Assembly (NCBI GenBank): GCA_965230425.1
Contig: CBDDKW010000010.1
Location: 1 to 64,000 of the forward strand
Reading direction: 5' to 3'
Source of the DNA: CBDDKW01 sp965230425
GTDB taxonomy: Bacteria > Pseudomonadota > Gammaproteobacteria > UBA1113
Length of the DNA stretch: 64,000 bases
A model generated the notes under the pieces. It saw nothing but the letters and a program-made list of their open reading frames with translations, did not search any database and had not been told where the DNA came from. Of the stretch, positions 1-7,628 are shown one piece after another. Made by a program: the position numbers and the translations under genes. Numbering within the stretch: position 1 is the first letter of the stretch; every line of letters begins with the position of its first letter.

Positions 1-299
1 ACACCGCATTTCTATCTAACATTAAATGCACGGGATCAGCGCGCAGCCAATAATGTTGCTGGCATTGAAAACCTTCAGCGAGAGCTGAAAATGCGGCAAT
101 GGGTATGGTTGCATCAATGGGATAATTGAATAACTGATAGAGAAAAGGATAATGACTAAGTTGCGTAGCAGAATACTGACTGACTGCGTTTTAATAAATT
201 TTTTACCGGTAATAAGGGGATATTCTGCAAGGGGTGCTGTGCTGCCTGCGCGTTGGCTGGCAGGAAGTTGGGTACGACTAAGCTTAGTTGCCTTTGCAC
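1..299 (-). pseudogene. Broken 5' part of a phosphoglycerate-mutase-like gene (leaves the window)
   Basis: A minus-strand frame opens with GTG at 299, one base after the thrC stop, with AAGGAG in the thrC 3' end as a possible ribosome site. Its first ~47 codons (…LPVKNLLKR…) hit a stop at 156-158. A second frame then continues as protein-like sequence containing WLRADPVHLMLDRN and leaves the window. The WLRADPVHL motif recalls a conserved proteobacterial family often annotated as cofactor-independent phosphoglycerate mutase-like. Splitting over two frames implies a frameshift near 155-175. The family call rests on one motif and no function can be asserted. It would be the gene after thrC in the same operon. 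Confidence 0.45.
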
Positions 300-300
300 C

Positions 301-1369
301 TTAACTCATCTCCTTCATAATCACCTCTTGCACTGCAGCCAACTCACTGGCCACAGTCTGCATTGGGTTAATCGTATGATGCTGAATAATATCCGGATCT
401 TTTAAGCCATTCCCCGTCAAGGTACACACAATACGGCTACCGGCAGTAATCCGTCCTTCCTGGTAGTCACTGATTAATCCAGCAATTGATGCCGCTGAGG
501 CTGGTTCACAAAAAATACCTTCCTCACTTGCTAATAAATATTGCGCAGCTAGAATATCCTTATCTTCAATAGCCTTAAACCACCCGGCTGACTCTTGAGT
601 TGCATCTGTAGCACCTTGCCAATACTGTGGGTTGCCAATACGGATGGCCGTGGCTAAGGTATCAGGTTGCATGACACGCTGTTGATGCACTAACGGTGCC
701 GACTCTGATGCCTGATAACCTAGCATTTTAGGTAGCTGGCTGGACTTAGCCATTTGATGATATTCGCGATAACCTAGCCAATAGGAAGTAATATTGCCGG
801 CATTGCCTACCGGCAAGCAATGATAGTCAGGTGCCTCACCTAAATTATCAATAATTTCAAAGGAAGCGGTTTTTTGGCCTTGTAAGCGGTAAGGGTTTAC
901 CGAATTCACAATGGTAATGGGCTCAACTTCGGCGATTTCTTTGACAATATCTAAGCCATCATCAAAATTACCTTTAATTTTGAATGACCACAGAACCATA
1001 GATTTGTGCTTGGGCTAATTTACCTGCAGCAATTTTTCCTTCAGGAATAATCACAAAGGCGGTAATGCCTGCACGCGCTGCATAAGCCGCAGCGGCCGCA
1101 GAGGTGTTACCTGTGGATGCGCAGATAATCGCGCGCGAGCCTTCTTCAACAGCCTTAGTCACAGCTAAGGTCATACCTCGATCTTTAAAAGAACCGGTAG
1201 GATTTAAGCCTTCAAACTTTACATAAATTTCCGCATCCATACCTAATTTTTTAGGTAAATTACATAATGGAATTAAGGGCGTATTACCCTCTTGTAAGGT
1301 AATTACCGGCGTAGTCTCAGTTACAGGTAAGTGGTCTCGATAGCGATTGATAACGCCAGAATAGTTCAT
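301..1369 (-). pseudogene. thrC: Threonine synthase, interrupted by one frameshift
   Basis: Threonine synthase converts O-phosphohomoserine to threonine using PLP. Codons from ATG 1369 (AGGA just upstream) give the N-terminal half, with the PLP-lysine motif GSFKDRG (Lys62) and STGNTSAAAA. This frame stops at about 974. The C-terminal half continues in another frame (KGNFDDG, LPVGNAGN phosphate loop, LTGNGLKDP) to the stop at 301. Removing one T from the T4 run at 978-981 (an A run on the coding strand) joins the halves as VVIQIKGNFD, giving ~355 residues, normal for the short ThrC type. It lies downstream of hom, from which the Hcp islet now separates it. Either real decay or a homopolymer sequencing error. 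Confidence 0.85.
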
Positions 1370-1451
1370 TTTTTATCCTAAATTTACTCAGATTCAATAG
1401 TCAATAGGCTAGCATGAAATGGCCTAAATTGATACGTCGGGCTTATCCTAG

Positions 1452-1510
1452 GTATCCAACCTAACTAATGTCACATCACCATTCACACAGGGTAAGCAAG
1501 CTAATTCTTT
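1452..1510. repeat. Left copy of 59-bp perfect direct repeat (relic hom 3' end)
   Basis: This 59-bp stretch is identical to 4232-4290, the last codons of hom. Read on the minus strand it still encodes the hom C-terminus (…LVRLDT) followed by its own TAG at 1448-1450. It is probably the original hom 3' end, left behind when the islet at 1511-4231 entered and brought a replacement end. Functionally it resembles an attachment site. Confidence 0.85.
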
Positions 1511-1824
1511 GACTAAGTGGTGACTACGCCATTTAATGTCACTCAGTTACAATTTTCTTATTAGAGCTAAGTCATTGATTGTTTTCAGGATAGCTGCATT
1601 ATCTTATATTTTTTAACCACTCTCACGCTATTTTTTATCAAAAAACAGTTGAATTAATCAGTTTTCAGACTAGTATATGCGTTACAACATTTATTGGTAA
1701 CCCAATAAATAGTATAACGATGAAAGAAAACACGCTTGTTACCATGGAATAATTTTGCAATTTTGCTTAGTCTAGCCGCATATCTCCCTGCCGTGATAAC
1801 AAGCCTACCCACAAGGAAATGGAC
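1511..1824. other. Non-coding left end of the Hcp islet with a hairpin
   Basis: This AT-rich stretch between the left direct repeat and the Hcp gene has no convincing gene. It holds a perfect inverted repeat at 1689-1710 (ATTTATTGG, loop TAAC, CCAATAAAT) that could be an operator or an RNA hairpin upstream of hcp. AAGGA at 1813-1817 is the ribosome site for hcp. No integrase or transposase remnant is visible. Confidence 0.5.
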
Positions 1825-2310
1825 ATGAGTATTTATCTACACATCCCCGCCATCAAAGGCTCTGTACACAACAAAGGCTATGAAGGTTGGATAGCCTTAC
1901 AAGATGTAGAATTCAATGGCTTACATAATCCCATCGATATGACCGTGGGCAGTGCCATTAAACGCTTTAGCACACGCCCAAGCTTCGGCCAACTGGCTTT
2001 AATAAAAGCCTTAGATGACAGTTCAATCCATCTCTTTCAGGCAGTACATAGTGCGCAAGTCTATCCTACGCTAGATATTCATTATGTCACGAGTGGCGAT
2101 GAACCTGTCACCTATGCAAAAACAACCCTCACCAATGCTGCGCTGACCCATTATGCCGAGCGCTTTAGCCCCACGTTTGATGAACCTCAAGAAATCATTC
2201 ATATGGCCTATACACAAATCCAACGAGCTTTTATTCCCCGAGACAGTAATAACCGCACGGGCAGCCCAATGATAACAGGGTATGACTTAGAAACAGCCAG
2301 TGCGATGTAA
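1825..2310 (+). CDS. Hcp-family type VI secretion tube/effector-carrier protein
   Basis: 161 residues, the usual Hcp length. Hcp forms the stacked hexameric tube expelled by type VI secretion and can carry effectors in its lumen. Family marks are the N-terminal MSIYLHIPAIKG, the KGYEGWI stretch and the C-terminal GYDLET near the end. I prefer ATG 1825 over ATG 1819 because AAGGA at 1813-1817 lies 7 bases upstream and Hcp proteins start at this point. The downstream effector and immunity candidates follow 23 and 26 bases later, so it looks like an orphan Hcp cassette. No other type VI structural gene is in the window. Confidence 0.85.
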   Translation: MSIYLHIPAIKGSVHNKGYEGWIALQDVEFNGLHNPIDMTVGSAIKRFSTRPSFGQLALIKALDDSSIHLFQAVHSAQVYPTLDIHYVTSGDEPVTYAKTTLTNAALTHYAERFSPTFDEPQEIIHMAYTQIQRAFIPRDSNNRTGSPMITGYDLETASAM

Positions 2311-2333
2311 TCGCCCTATCAGGAGAAATAGCC

Positions 2334-3368
2334 ATGATTACCTTCACGGACGCGGGCGATACCCCCAATAGCATTGCCCATAAAGTATTAGGGCGTTTAG
2401 ATGAAAGTTATGCTGATAAAATACGAGAGGCCAATAAAACCAGCTTTGCTTATATGCTCATGAATTATAGCGGCTTTTATTCCGGTAATCGGGCTATCTG
2501 GTTACCCGAACTATCACGTTATGATGATAATCCGCTGCATTGCCGACGCTTAATCAGCGAGTTCGACTTTATGCCTTCCTATGTACGCGCTAATCTGGTA
2601 CAACTGCAAAAGCAAGGCTTGGATATTAACTATTTGGCAGGTATCGCCAAGTGCACCTTAGGGTATAATAAGCACCACCGCGAAGATGGTATGAAAATAC
2701 TTGGTGCCTTCGCTGCCCAGACAGGCGTAGAAAGTGCTAATCGCTTTATGGAGCGTATCGCCAATACCTCAAAACGTTTTTATGGACATATGCATGAATT
2801 GAACCAAGCGTTAGCAGACTTAGTGGATGCAAGACGAGCAGGAGAAGCTGAAAAGCTACAGGCCCTACGCACTCGCTTAAATAAAGTACGTCGGCATGTG
2901 TGCCGAGAATTACACGCGGAGGCAGAATTGTATACCAAACGACTCAGTTTAATGACACAACAAGCATTACACTCATCTCGACGTTTAGAGCGTTTAGCCT
3001 TTAAAAAAGGCATTATGGTCACTGAGCTAGCCGATGTTAGACTCATTGAGTATATTGGGCGCGGGTGTAAATATCTCACCCGTGGCACATATGTTGCGTC
3101 GCTACTCACTGGTGCCTATGATGTCTACAAAGAGTATAAGAACGGCGAGGATTGGCAAGCGGATTTGTTCGGGATTGGTGTCGGTTTGGGGTTTGCGGCT
3201 CTTGTTGGAGCCGGGCTTGCATTGATGCTTACGCCAGTAGGGCTGGTGACGATTATTTGTACTTCAGTGGTAGAAGGTGGCTTTATTGCGGCAACGAATA
3301 TGGCCATGAGAGAGTTAGGCACCAATGGTTATAAAAAACTCGAGCCACTATTAGCCCAGTGGACATAA
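2334..3368 (+). CDS. Putative type VI effector with LysM-like start and hydrophobic C-terminus
   Basis: 344 residues, start supported by AGGAG just upstream. Residues ~7-35 (GDTPNSIAHKVLG…REANK) look like a LysM module. Residues ~37-260 are helical and charged with a basic coiled-coil-like part at ~160-215. Residues ~277-325 form a glycine/alanine-rich hydrophobic segment (GIGVGLGFAALVGAG) like the membrane-inserting part of pore-forming toxins. It follows hcp directly and precedes a small membrane protein, the usual order for cargo and immunity. The toxin role is inferred from context and architecture; no catalytic motif is seen. A degraded homologous fragment lies at 3909-4196. Confidence 0.65.
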   Translation: MITFTDAGDTPNSIAHKVLGRLDESYADKIREANKTSFAYMLMNYSGFYSGNRAIWLPELSRYDDNPLHCRRLISEFDFMPSYVRANLVQLQKQGLDINYLAGIAKCTLGYNKHHREDGMKILGAFAAQTGVESANRFMERIANTSKRFYGHMHELNQALADLVDARRAGEAEKLQALRTRLNKVRRHVCRELHAEAELYTKRLSLMTQQALHSSRRLERLAFKKGIMVTELADVRLIEYIGRGCKYLTRGTYVASLLTGAYDVYKEYKNGEDWQADLFGIGVGLGFAALVGAGLALMLTPVGLVTIICTSVVEGGFIAATNMAMRELGTNGYKKLEPLLAQWT

Positions 3369-3371
3369 ATA

Positions 3372-3908
3372 ATGAGATGGCGCCGCTGCAGAACACGCTT
3401 TAGCCTTTTTTGTGTGAACAGCTTCTTTATTTTTGGTACCATTTTAGGCATTGGGGGGGCACTTTTAGGTCTATGCTCTAGTAAACCAATGGATTTTTTT
3501 GCAGGTATCGGTTTCTCATTATTCAGTATCGGCTTTATTTTATTCATTATCAACAGTTGGATTGTGGGCGCACATTTTGACCGTGTCTTTAAAAAAAGAA
3601 TGATTAAAAACGCCTTTGCGGGTGATGCTTATGCAATAGGCTTTCCTATATTGGGTGGCTATATTTTTTATTCCCGTATAGTCAGAGCCGCAGTATATTG
3701 TAATTGTATGATTTACAAAGACAAATCAAAAAAAGCTATCGTTGCACGCTATTTGTTTAGAGGCTATGATTTCCGTGGTAATGCCCGCACTATCGATAAA
3801 GTATTTACTTTCATTGAACTTTGTTTTTTACTCGGTGGAGCTGCGATATTTTTTGTGATTTTTATTACTCAGTACTTCTGGCCTTTTGTGCTAGATTTCT
3901 TTGCATAA
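3372..3908 (+). CDS. Putative membrane immunity protein for the upstream effector
   Basis: 178 residues with about three hydrophobic segments (residues ~12-35, ~42-66 and ~147-175) and a basic loop between the second and third. It begins 3 bases after the effector stop codon, so the two genes are probably translationally coupled. Small polytopic proteins placed directly after type VI effectors commonly protect the producer, and a membrane location would suit a pore-forming toxin. I recognise no family, and the immunity role is inference. Alternatively it is simply a membrane protein of unknown function. Confidence 0.55.
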   Translation: MRWRRCRTRFSLFCVNSFFIFGTILGIGGALLGLCSSKPMDFFAGIGFSLFSIGFILFIINSWIVGAHFDRVFKKRMIKNAFAGDAYAIGFPILGGYIFYSRIVRAAVYCNCMIYKDKSKKAIVARYLFRGYDFRGNARTIDKVFTFIELCFLLGGAAIFFVIFITQYFWPFVLDFFA

Positions 3909-4196
3909 ATTCCGGTATTACTGGGCCTTTGTGATGAGGATCTTGATGCGAGCACTATCGATGCTCAAGCCTATAGTGTGGCATAGGCACTAATATGCAG
4001 GGATAACCATTATAAAGTAGCTAAAATTCGTGCCTTCGCTGCTCAGACAGGCGTAGATAGTGTTAATCGCTTTATGGAGCGTATCGCCAATACCTCAAAA
4101 CGTTTTAATGAGCATATGCATGAATTGAACCAAGCTTTAACAGACTTAGTGGGAAGCTTGAAGTTACAGCAAAGTTCTCAGATGGCACCACAGTGA
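3909..4196 (+). pseudogene. Degraded fragment of a second, related effector
   Basis: In frame from 3909 the translation resembles the middle of the effector at 2334-3368. The part from about 4031 to 4151 is nearly identical to effector bases ~2706-2826 (AFAAQTGV…FMERIANTSKRF…HELNQAL). Further upstream the similarity is weak and is interrupted by an in-frame TAG at 3984-3986, and the frame ends at TGA 4194-4196. No start codon or full domain remains. It looks like the remnant of an older effector gene displaced or partly duplicated in the islet. Confidence 0.7.
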
Positions 4197-4227
4197 ATAT
4201 TGTCAATGAGAATCACCCAGAATGGCT

Positions 4228-5535
4228 TTATGTATCCAACCTAACTAATGTCACATCACCATTCACACAGGGTAAGCAAGCTAATTCTTTAATGGCTTTC
4301 TGCACATGAGCTTCTTTGGCTCTATGAGTTAAAATCACCACAGGCACATATTGACTGCCACCGACGGGTTCCTTCTGTAAGAAGGCTTCAATGCTGATTT
4401 CACGAGTAGCGAGAATTTGGGTAATTTCCGCTAACACACCGGCACTGTCTTCCACTTGCAGGCGTAAATAATAAGCACTATTTAATTCAGCCATAGGTAC
4501 AATGGGTATATCAGCGATAGCATCTGGCTGGAAGGCTAAATGCGGTACTCGATTATCCGGATCCACCGTCATGCTACGTACCACATCCACCAAGTCAGCC
4601 ACCACTGCTGAAGCTGTAGCATCACCACCAGCGCCGGCACCATAATAAATGGTTGGCCCTACAGTATCGCCCTGCACCAGGATAGCATTCATTACGCCAT
4701 TGACACTGGCTAACAAGCGCTTATCTCTCACAAAGGTAGGATGCACACGTAATTCAATGCCTGCTTCGGTTTTACGCGCAATCCCTAAATGCTTAATGCG
4801 AAAACCGAATTCCTGAGCATAGATAATATCTTCACGGGTAATATGACTGATCCCCTCTACTGTCACCTTATCGAATTGTAACGGGATCCCAAAGGCAATG
4901 GCAGCCAAAATGGTGATCTTATGGGCGACGTCATAGCCTTCAATATCAAAACTAGGATCGGCTTCAGCATAGCCCTTCTCTTGGGCTATTTTTAAAGCAT
5001 CAGCAAAGCAATAGCCTTTATCCAGCATTTGCGTCAGGATAAAATTACTGGTGCCATTGATAATACCAGTGACACTTTCAATTTGATTGGCGGCTAAGCC
5101 TTCGCGCACTGCTTTAATAATGGGAATGCCACCAGCAACAGCGGCTTCAAAGGTGACAATAGCACCATGCTCATGAGCCAACGCAAAAATTTCATTGCCC
5201 GCTTCAGCAATCAGTGCCTTATTGGCTGTGACCACTTGCTTGCCGTTTTTCAATGCTTGTAAAACTAAACTGCGAGAAGGCTCGATACCACCGAGTAACT
5301 CAACAATAATATCGATATCGGGATCATTCACCACAGACTCTAAGTCATCGGTTAAACGAAAATGGTCTGTTGCACAGAGGCGTTTTTTATCGAGATTTCT
5401 CACCCCTGCCGCAGCTACTTCAATGGCCCGCCCAGCACGGCGTGCAATTTCATTGGTATTGCGCAGTAGAACGTTTGCTGTGGAACTACCTACATGGCCT
5501 AGACCGAGTAAACCGATTTTAATTGGATCCATCAT
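4228..5535 (-). CDS. hom: Homoserine dehydrogenase
   Basis: 435 residues, the normal length of the monofunctional bacterial enzyme. It reduces aspartate semialdehyde to homoserine for threonine and methionine synthesis. The N-terminal Rossmann fold shows GLLGLGHVGSS (residues ~9-19), then VTANKALIA, the EAAVAGGIPII catalytic region and a C-terminal ACT domain (~350-430, HRAKEAHVQKAI). The last 59 bases are the right copy of the direct repeat, so its C-terminus was probably replaced when the islet inserted; the product stays full length and ends in LVRLDT. alaC lies 203 bases upstream. The former partner thrC is now 2.9 kb downstream beyond opposite-strand genes. Confidence 0.95.
   Translation of the reverse strand: MMDPIKIGLLGLGHVGSSTANVLLRNTNEIARRAGRAIEVAAAGVRNLDKKRLCATDHFRLTDDLESVVNDPDIDIIVELLGGIEPSRSLVLQALKNGKQVVTANKALIAEAGNEIFALAHEHGAIVTFEAAVAGGIPIIKAVREGLAANQIESVTGIINGTSNFILTQMLDKGYCFADALKIAQEKGYAEADPSFDIEGYDVAHKITILAAIAFGIPLQFDKVTVEGISHITREDIIYAQEFGFRIKHLGIARKTEAGIELRVHPTFVRDKRLLASVNGVMNAILVQGDTVGPTIYYGAGAGGDATASAVVADLVDVVRSMTVDPDNRVPHLAFQPDAIADIPIVPMAELNSAYYLRLQVEDSAGVLAEITQILATREISIEAFLQKEPVGGSQYVPVVILTHRAKEAHVQKAIKELACLPCVNGDVTLVRLDT
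4232..4290. repeat. Right copy of 59-bp perfect direct repeat (current hom 3' end)
   Basis: Identical to 1452-1510 over 59 bases, with flanks diverging at once on both sides. This copy encodes the present hom C-terminus, followed by TAA at 4228-4230. The spacing between copies (2780 bases) defines the islet. Read on the plus strand, an open frame from the islet (…SDGTTVNIVNENHPEW…) runs across this junction, but it is antisense to hom and probably chance. Confidence 0.85.
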
Positions 5536-5590
5536 TGCTTTTTATCTCCCTATTCATTGCTTTTTATCTCCCTATTTTAAAGAAAGAAAT

Positions 5591-5728
5591 CTCCCCCGCT
5601 TGCGGGGGAGTGAGAGCGCTGGGGTTCCCCAAGGGGAGAGCGCAAGCTCCCCTTGGGTCGCCGTCGGCGCGGGTTTCCCGCGCAGGCGAAATCATATTAG
5701 GAAACAATCTCGGTCGCTTGCGGCCGAG
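5591..5728. repeat. Four-hairpin palindromic repeat, copy A
   Basis: The element fills most of the alaC-hom gap. It has four hairpins: 5591-5610 (CTCCCCCGC/GCGGGGGAG type), 5628-5657 (11-bp stem CCCAAGGGGAG), 5667-5683 (GCGCGGG TTT CCCGCGC) and 5709-5728 (CTCGG…CCGAG). The same order recurs at 7422-7567 and 34844-34987, with the motif GTCGCCGT before hairpin 3 and AGGCGAAAT after it. On the minus strand the last hairpin is followed by ATTTCTTTCTTT, so it can also end alaC transcription before hom. Confidence 0.75.
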
Positions 5729-5738
5729 TTGTTTAAGC

Positions 5739-6941
5739 TCACCCACACAGCCTATCTGCTATCATACCATCACGACGAAACACGTCACCAATACGCTGCA
5801 CTGCCTGGCGCGTGGTGGCCTCATCTACTATCAATGAAAAACGTACATAAGCATCACCGCTCTCACCAAAGGCAATCCCAGGCGACAGTGCTACTTGTGC
5901 TTGTTCAATTAAATACTGAGTGAAGGCTAAGGATCCCATATTTTCATAATGGCTTGGGATCTTGGCCCAGACAAACATTGTCGCCTTTGGCTTGTCTACA
6001 TACCAACCAATGTCAGCTAAGGCATCACATAAGACATCGCGACGGGATTGGTACATGGCTCTAATTTCGTCAACACAATCTTGCGGCCCCGTTAAAGCGA
6101 TAGTAGCGGCTTCCTCAATAGCGGCAAAGCTACCATAGTCCATATAGGCTTTAATTCGTGTCAAAGCCCCCACTAATTCTTGATTACCAGAAACAAAGCC
6201 TACACGCCAACCCGCCATATTATAAGTTTTACTGAGCGTATAGGTTTCTACGGCTATGTCTTTCGCTCCAGGAACTTGTAGTATAGATGGTGGTTGGTAA
6301 CCATCAAAAGTAATTTCAGCATAGGCGAAATCATGGATCACCCATATATGATGTTGCTTAGCAATGGCAACGATACGTCCCATAGTCTCTAAATCCACAC
6401 AATAGGTGGCAGGATTTGAGGGGAAATTAATCACTAATAATTTAGGTGGAGTTTTACTCGCAGCAATGGTTGCTTCTAAGTCAGCGCAGAAATCTCGGCT
6501 AGGATCTAAAGGGATATGCTCAACATTCGCCCCAGCAATGATTGAACCATAACGATGCACTGGATAGTAAGGATCAGGCACAATTAAGGTATCACCCTCA
6601 TCCATCATAGCTAAGGCAATATGCGCTAAACCTTCCTTCGAGCCAATAGTGGCAATGGTTTCAAGTTCATAATCCAGCTCCACAGTAAAACGCTGCTTAT
6701 ACCAATGACAAATGGCTTGCCTCAATTCAGTTTGACCTCGAGACGCGGAATAACGGTGTGTATGTGGTTGACGCGCTGCTTCCACCAAGCTTTCAACAAT
6801 ATGGTCTGGTGTGGGCTGATCAGGATTACCCATGCCTAAGTCAATGATTGCATGACCTGCCGCCGCTGCTTCCGCTTTTAAATCATCGATAACACTAAAA
6901 ACATATTGCGGTAAGCGCTTAATACGCGGGAAGTCTTGCAT
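5739..6941 (-). CDS. alaC: Alanine-type class I aminotransferase
   Basis: 400 residues, fold-type I PLP aminotransferase of the AlaC/YfdZ group, which transfers amino groups between glutamate and pyruvate. Marks are GNPDQPTP near the start, DPYYPVH, NFPSNPAT, and the PLP-lysine motif TLSKTYNMAGWRVGF. AGGAG precedes the ATG by a normal distance. The order alaC-hom-thrC is common in beta- and gammaproteobacteria and supports the assignment. Substrate specificity cannot be settled from sequence alone; a diaminopimelate-type or other transaminase is less likely. Confidence 0.85.
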   Translation of the reverse strand: MQDFPRIKRLPQYVFSVIDDLKAEAAAAGHAIIDLGMGNPDQPTPDHIVESLVEAARQPHTHRYSASRGQTELRQAICHWYKQRFTVELDYELETIATIGSKEGLAHIALAMMDEGDTLIVPDPYYPVHRYGSIIAGANVEHIPLDPSRDFCADLEATIAASKTPPKLLVINFPSNPATYCVDLETMGRIVAIAKQHHIWVIHDFAYAEITFDGYQPPSILQVPGAKDIAVETYTLSKTYNMAGWRVGFVSGNQELVGALTRIKAYMDYGSFAAIEEAATIALTGPQDCVDEIRAMYQSRRDVLCDALADIGWYVDKPKATMFVWAKIPSHYENMGSLAFTQYLIEQAQVALSPGIAFGESGDAYVRFSLIVDEATTRQAVQRIGDVFRRDGMIADRLCG

Positions 6942-7036
6942 TTATTTTTCTCCTCATTGGCCCTTGGTCTTCATTAGTCCACCTGGTACGATAAGGCTAC
7001 AGAGTAACAGTGTCAATAGATAATAAGTGAGTAATT

Positions 7037-7411
7037 ATGACGCAACTTTCCTTAGATGTGGGTGCAGGCAAACACATGATCAAAGCCTACGAACCTGGCT
7101 GTATCAAAATTAACGATACTGAATATACCACCAGTAGTTTAGTATCCGCGGATACTGTCATCAGTCCTTGGGCGCCTAAAAGTATCCATGACTTAACCGT
7201 CGATGCCTGTGAACAGATTATTCAATTACAACCGCAAGTGGTGTTATTGGGTACAGGAGAGCAATTGATACATCCTGAGCAAAGTCTTTTAAGCCCGCTG
7301 ATCGAACAAAAGATAGGCTTTGAAGTCATGGATAATGCGGCTGCCTGTCGTACCTACAATGTGGTACTGGCAGAGGGACGGCGTGTAGTAGCGGCAATTA
7401 TTATAGGCTAA
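7037..7411 (+). CDS. Mth938/NDUFAF3-domain protein (DUF498)
   Basis: 124 residues covering one Mth938-like domain, the family that includes mitochondrial complex I assembly factor NDUFAF3. The characteristic parts are the central SPWAPKSIHDLT stretch, VVLLGTGEQ and the late AAACRTYNVVLAEGRRVVAAI. It is probably cytoplasmic; its biochemical role in bacteria is not established. It is divergent from alaC and convergent with htpG, from which the degenerate repeat copy B separates it. Confidence 0.8.
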   Translation: MTQLSLDVGAGKHMIKAYEPGCIKINDTEYTTSSLVSADTVISPWAPKSIHDLTVDACEQIIQLQPQVVLLGTGEQLIHPEQSLLSPLIEQKIGFEVMDNAAACRTYNVVLAEGRRVVAAIIIG

Positions 7412-7421
7412 ACTTCATTCT

Positions 7422-7567
7422 CCGCGGCTTGCTGCGACCACTTTATGCTTGAAAATTCTTAAGATGAATCAGCGCAGACTCCGCTTAAGTCACCGTTATG
7501 TGAACTTGATTCGTGTAAGTGAAAGAAATCTTACTAGGGAATAAACTACCCCCAGCAGATGCCAGGG
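7422..7567. repeat. Four-hairpin palindromic repeat, degenerate copy B
   Basis: It keeps the order of copy A: a short GC hairpin at 7422-7436, CTTAAG…CTTAAG at 7458-7489, GTCACCGT followed by a decayed hairpin, then GAAA…TTACTAGG…AATAAA and a CCCC/GGGG hairpin at about 7548-7567. Many stem bases are mismatched compared with the copies at 5591 and 34844, so it looks like an old copy. It lies between convergent genes. Confidence 0.6.
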
Positions 7568-7586
7568 GTAACTTAATGAAAAGTAA

Positions 7587-7610
7587 TACCTTGGCATAAA
7601 TCCCAAGGTA
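7587..7610 (-). terminator. Hairpin downstream of htpG
   Basis: Perfect 8-bp stem TACCTTGG/CCAAGGTA separated by 8 bases, 18 bases past the htpG stop. Read from htpG it is followed by ATTACTTTTC, a moderately T-rich tail consistent with rho-independent termination. Confidence 0.55.
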
Positions 7611-7628
7611 TCTTGCCAGAGTACCTTG

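Noticed and set aside
2780..3334. Several small frames inside the effector gene
   Set aside because: They lie in other frames of the effector coding sequence and have no ribosome sites or family features.
1825..3908. Part of a full type VI secretion cluster
   Set aside because: No tss structural genes, VgrG or PAAR gene is visible; it is an orphan cassette at most.
4150..4310. Plus-strand open frame (…VTAKFSDGTTVNIVNENHPEW…) running into hom
   Set aside because: It has no start codon or domain and its second half is antisense to the hom repeat; it could be a relic but cannot be called a gene.
5195..5923. Long plus-strand reading frame across hom, the repeat and the alaC end
   Set aside because: It is antisense to hom and alaC and crosses the hairpin repeat; its translation is low in protein-like character, so it is a shadow frame.
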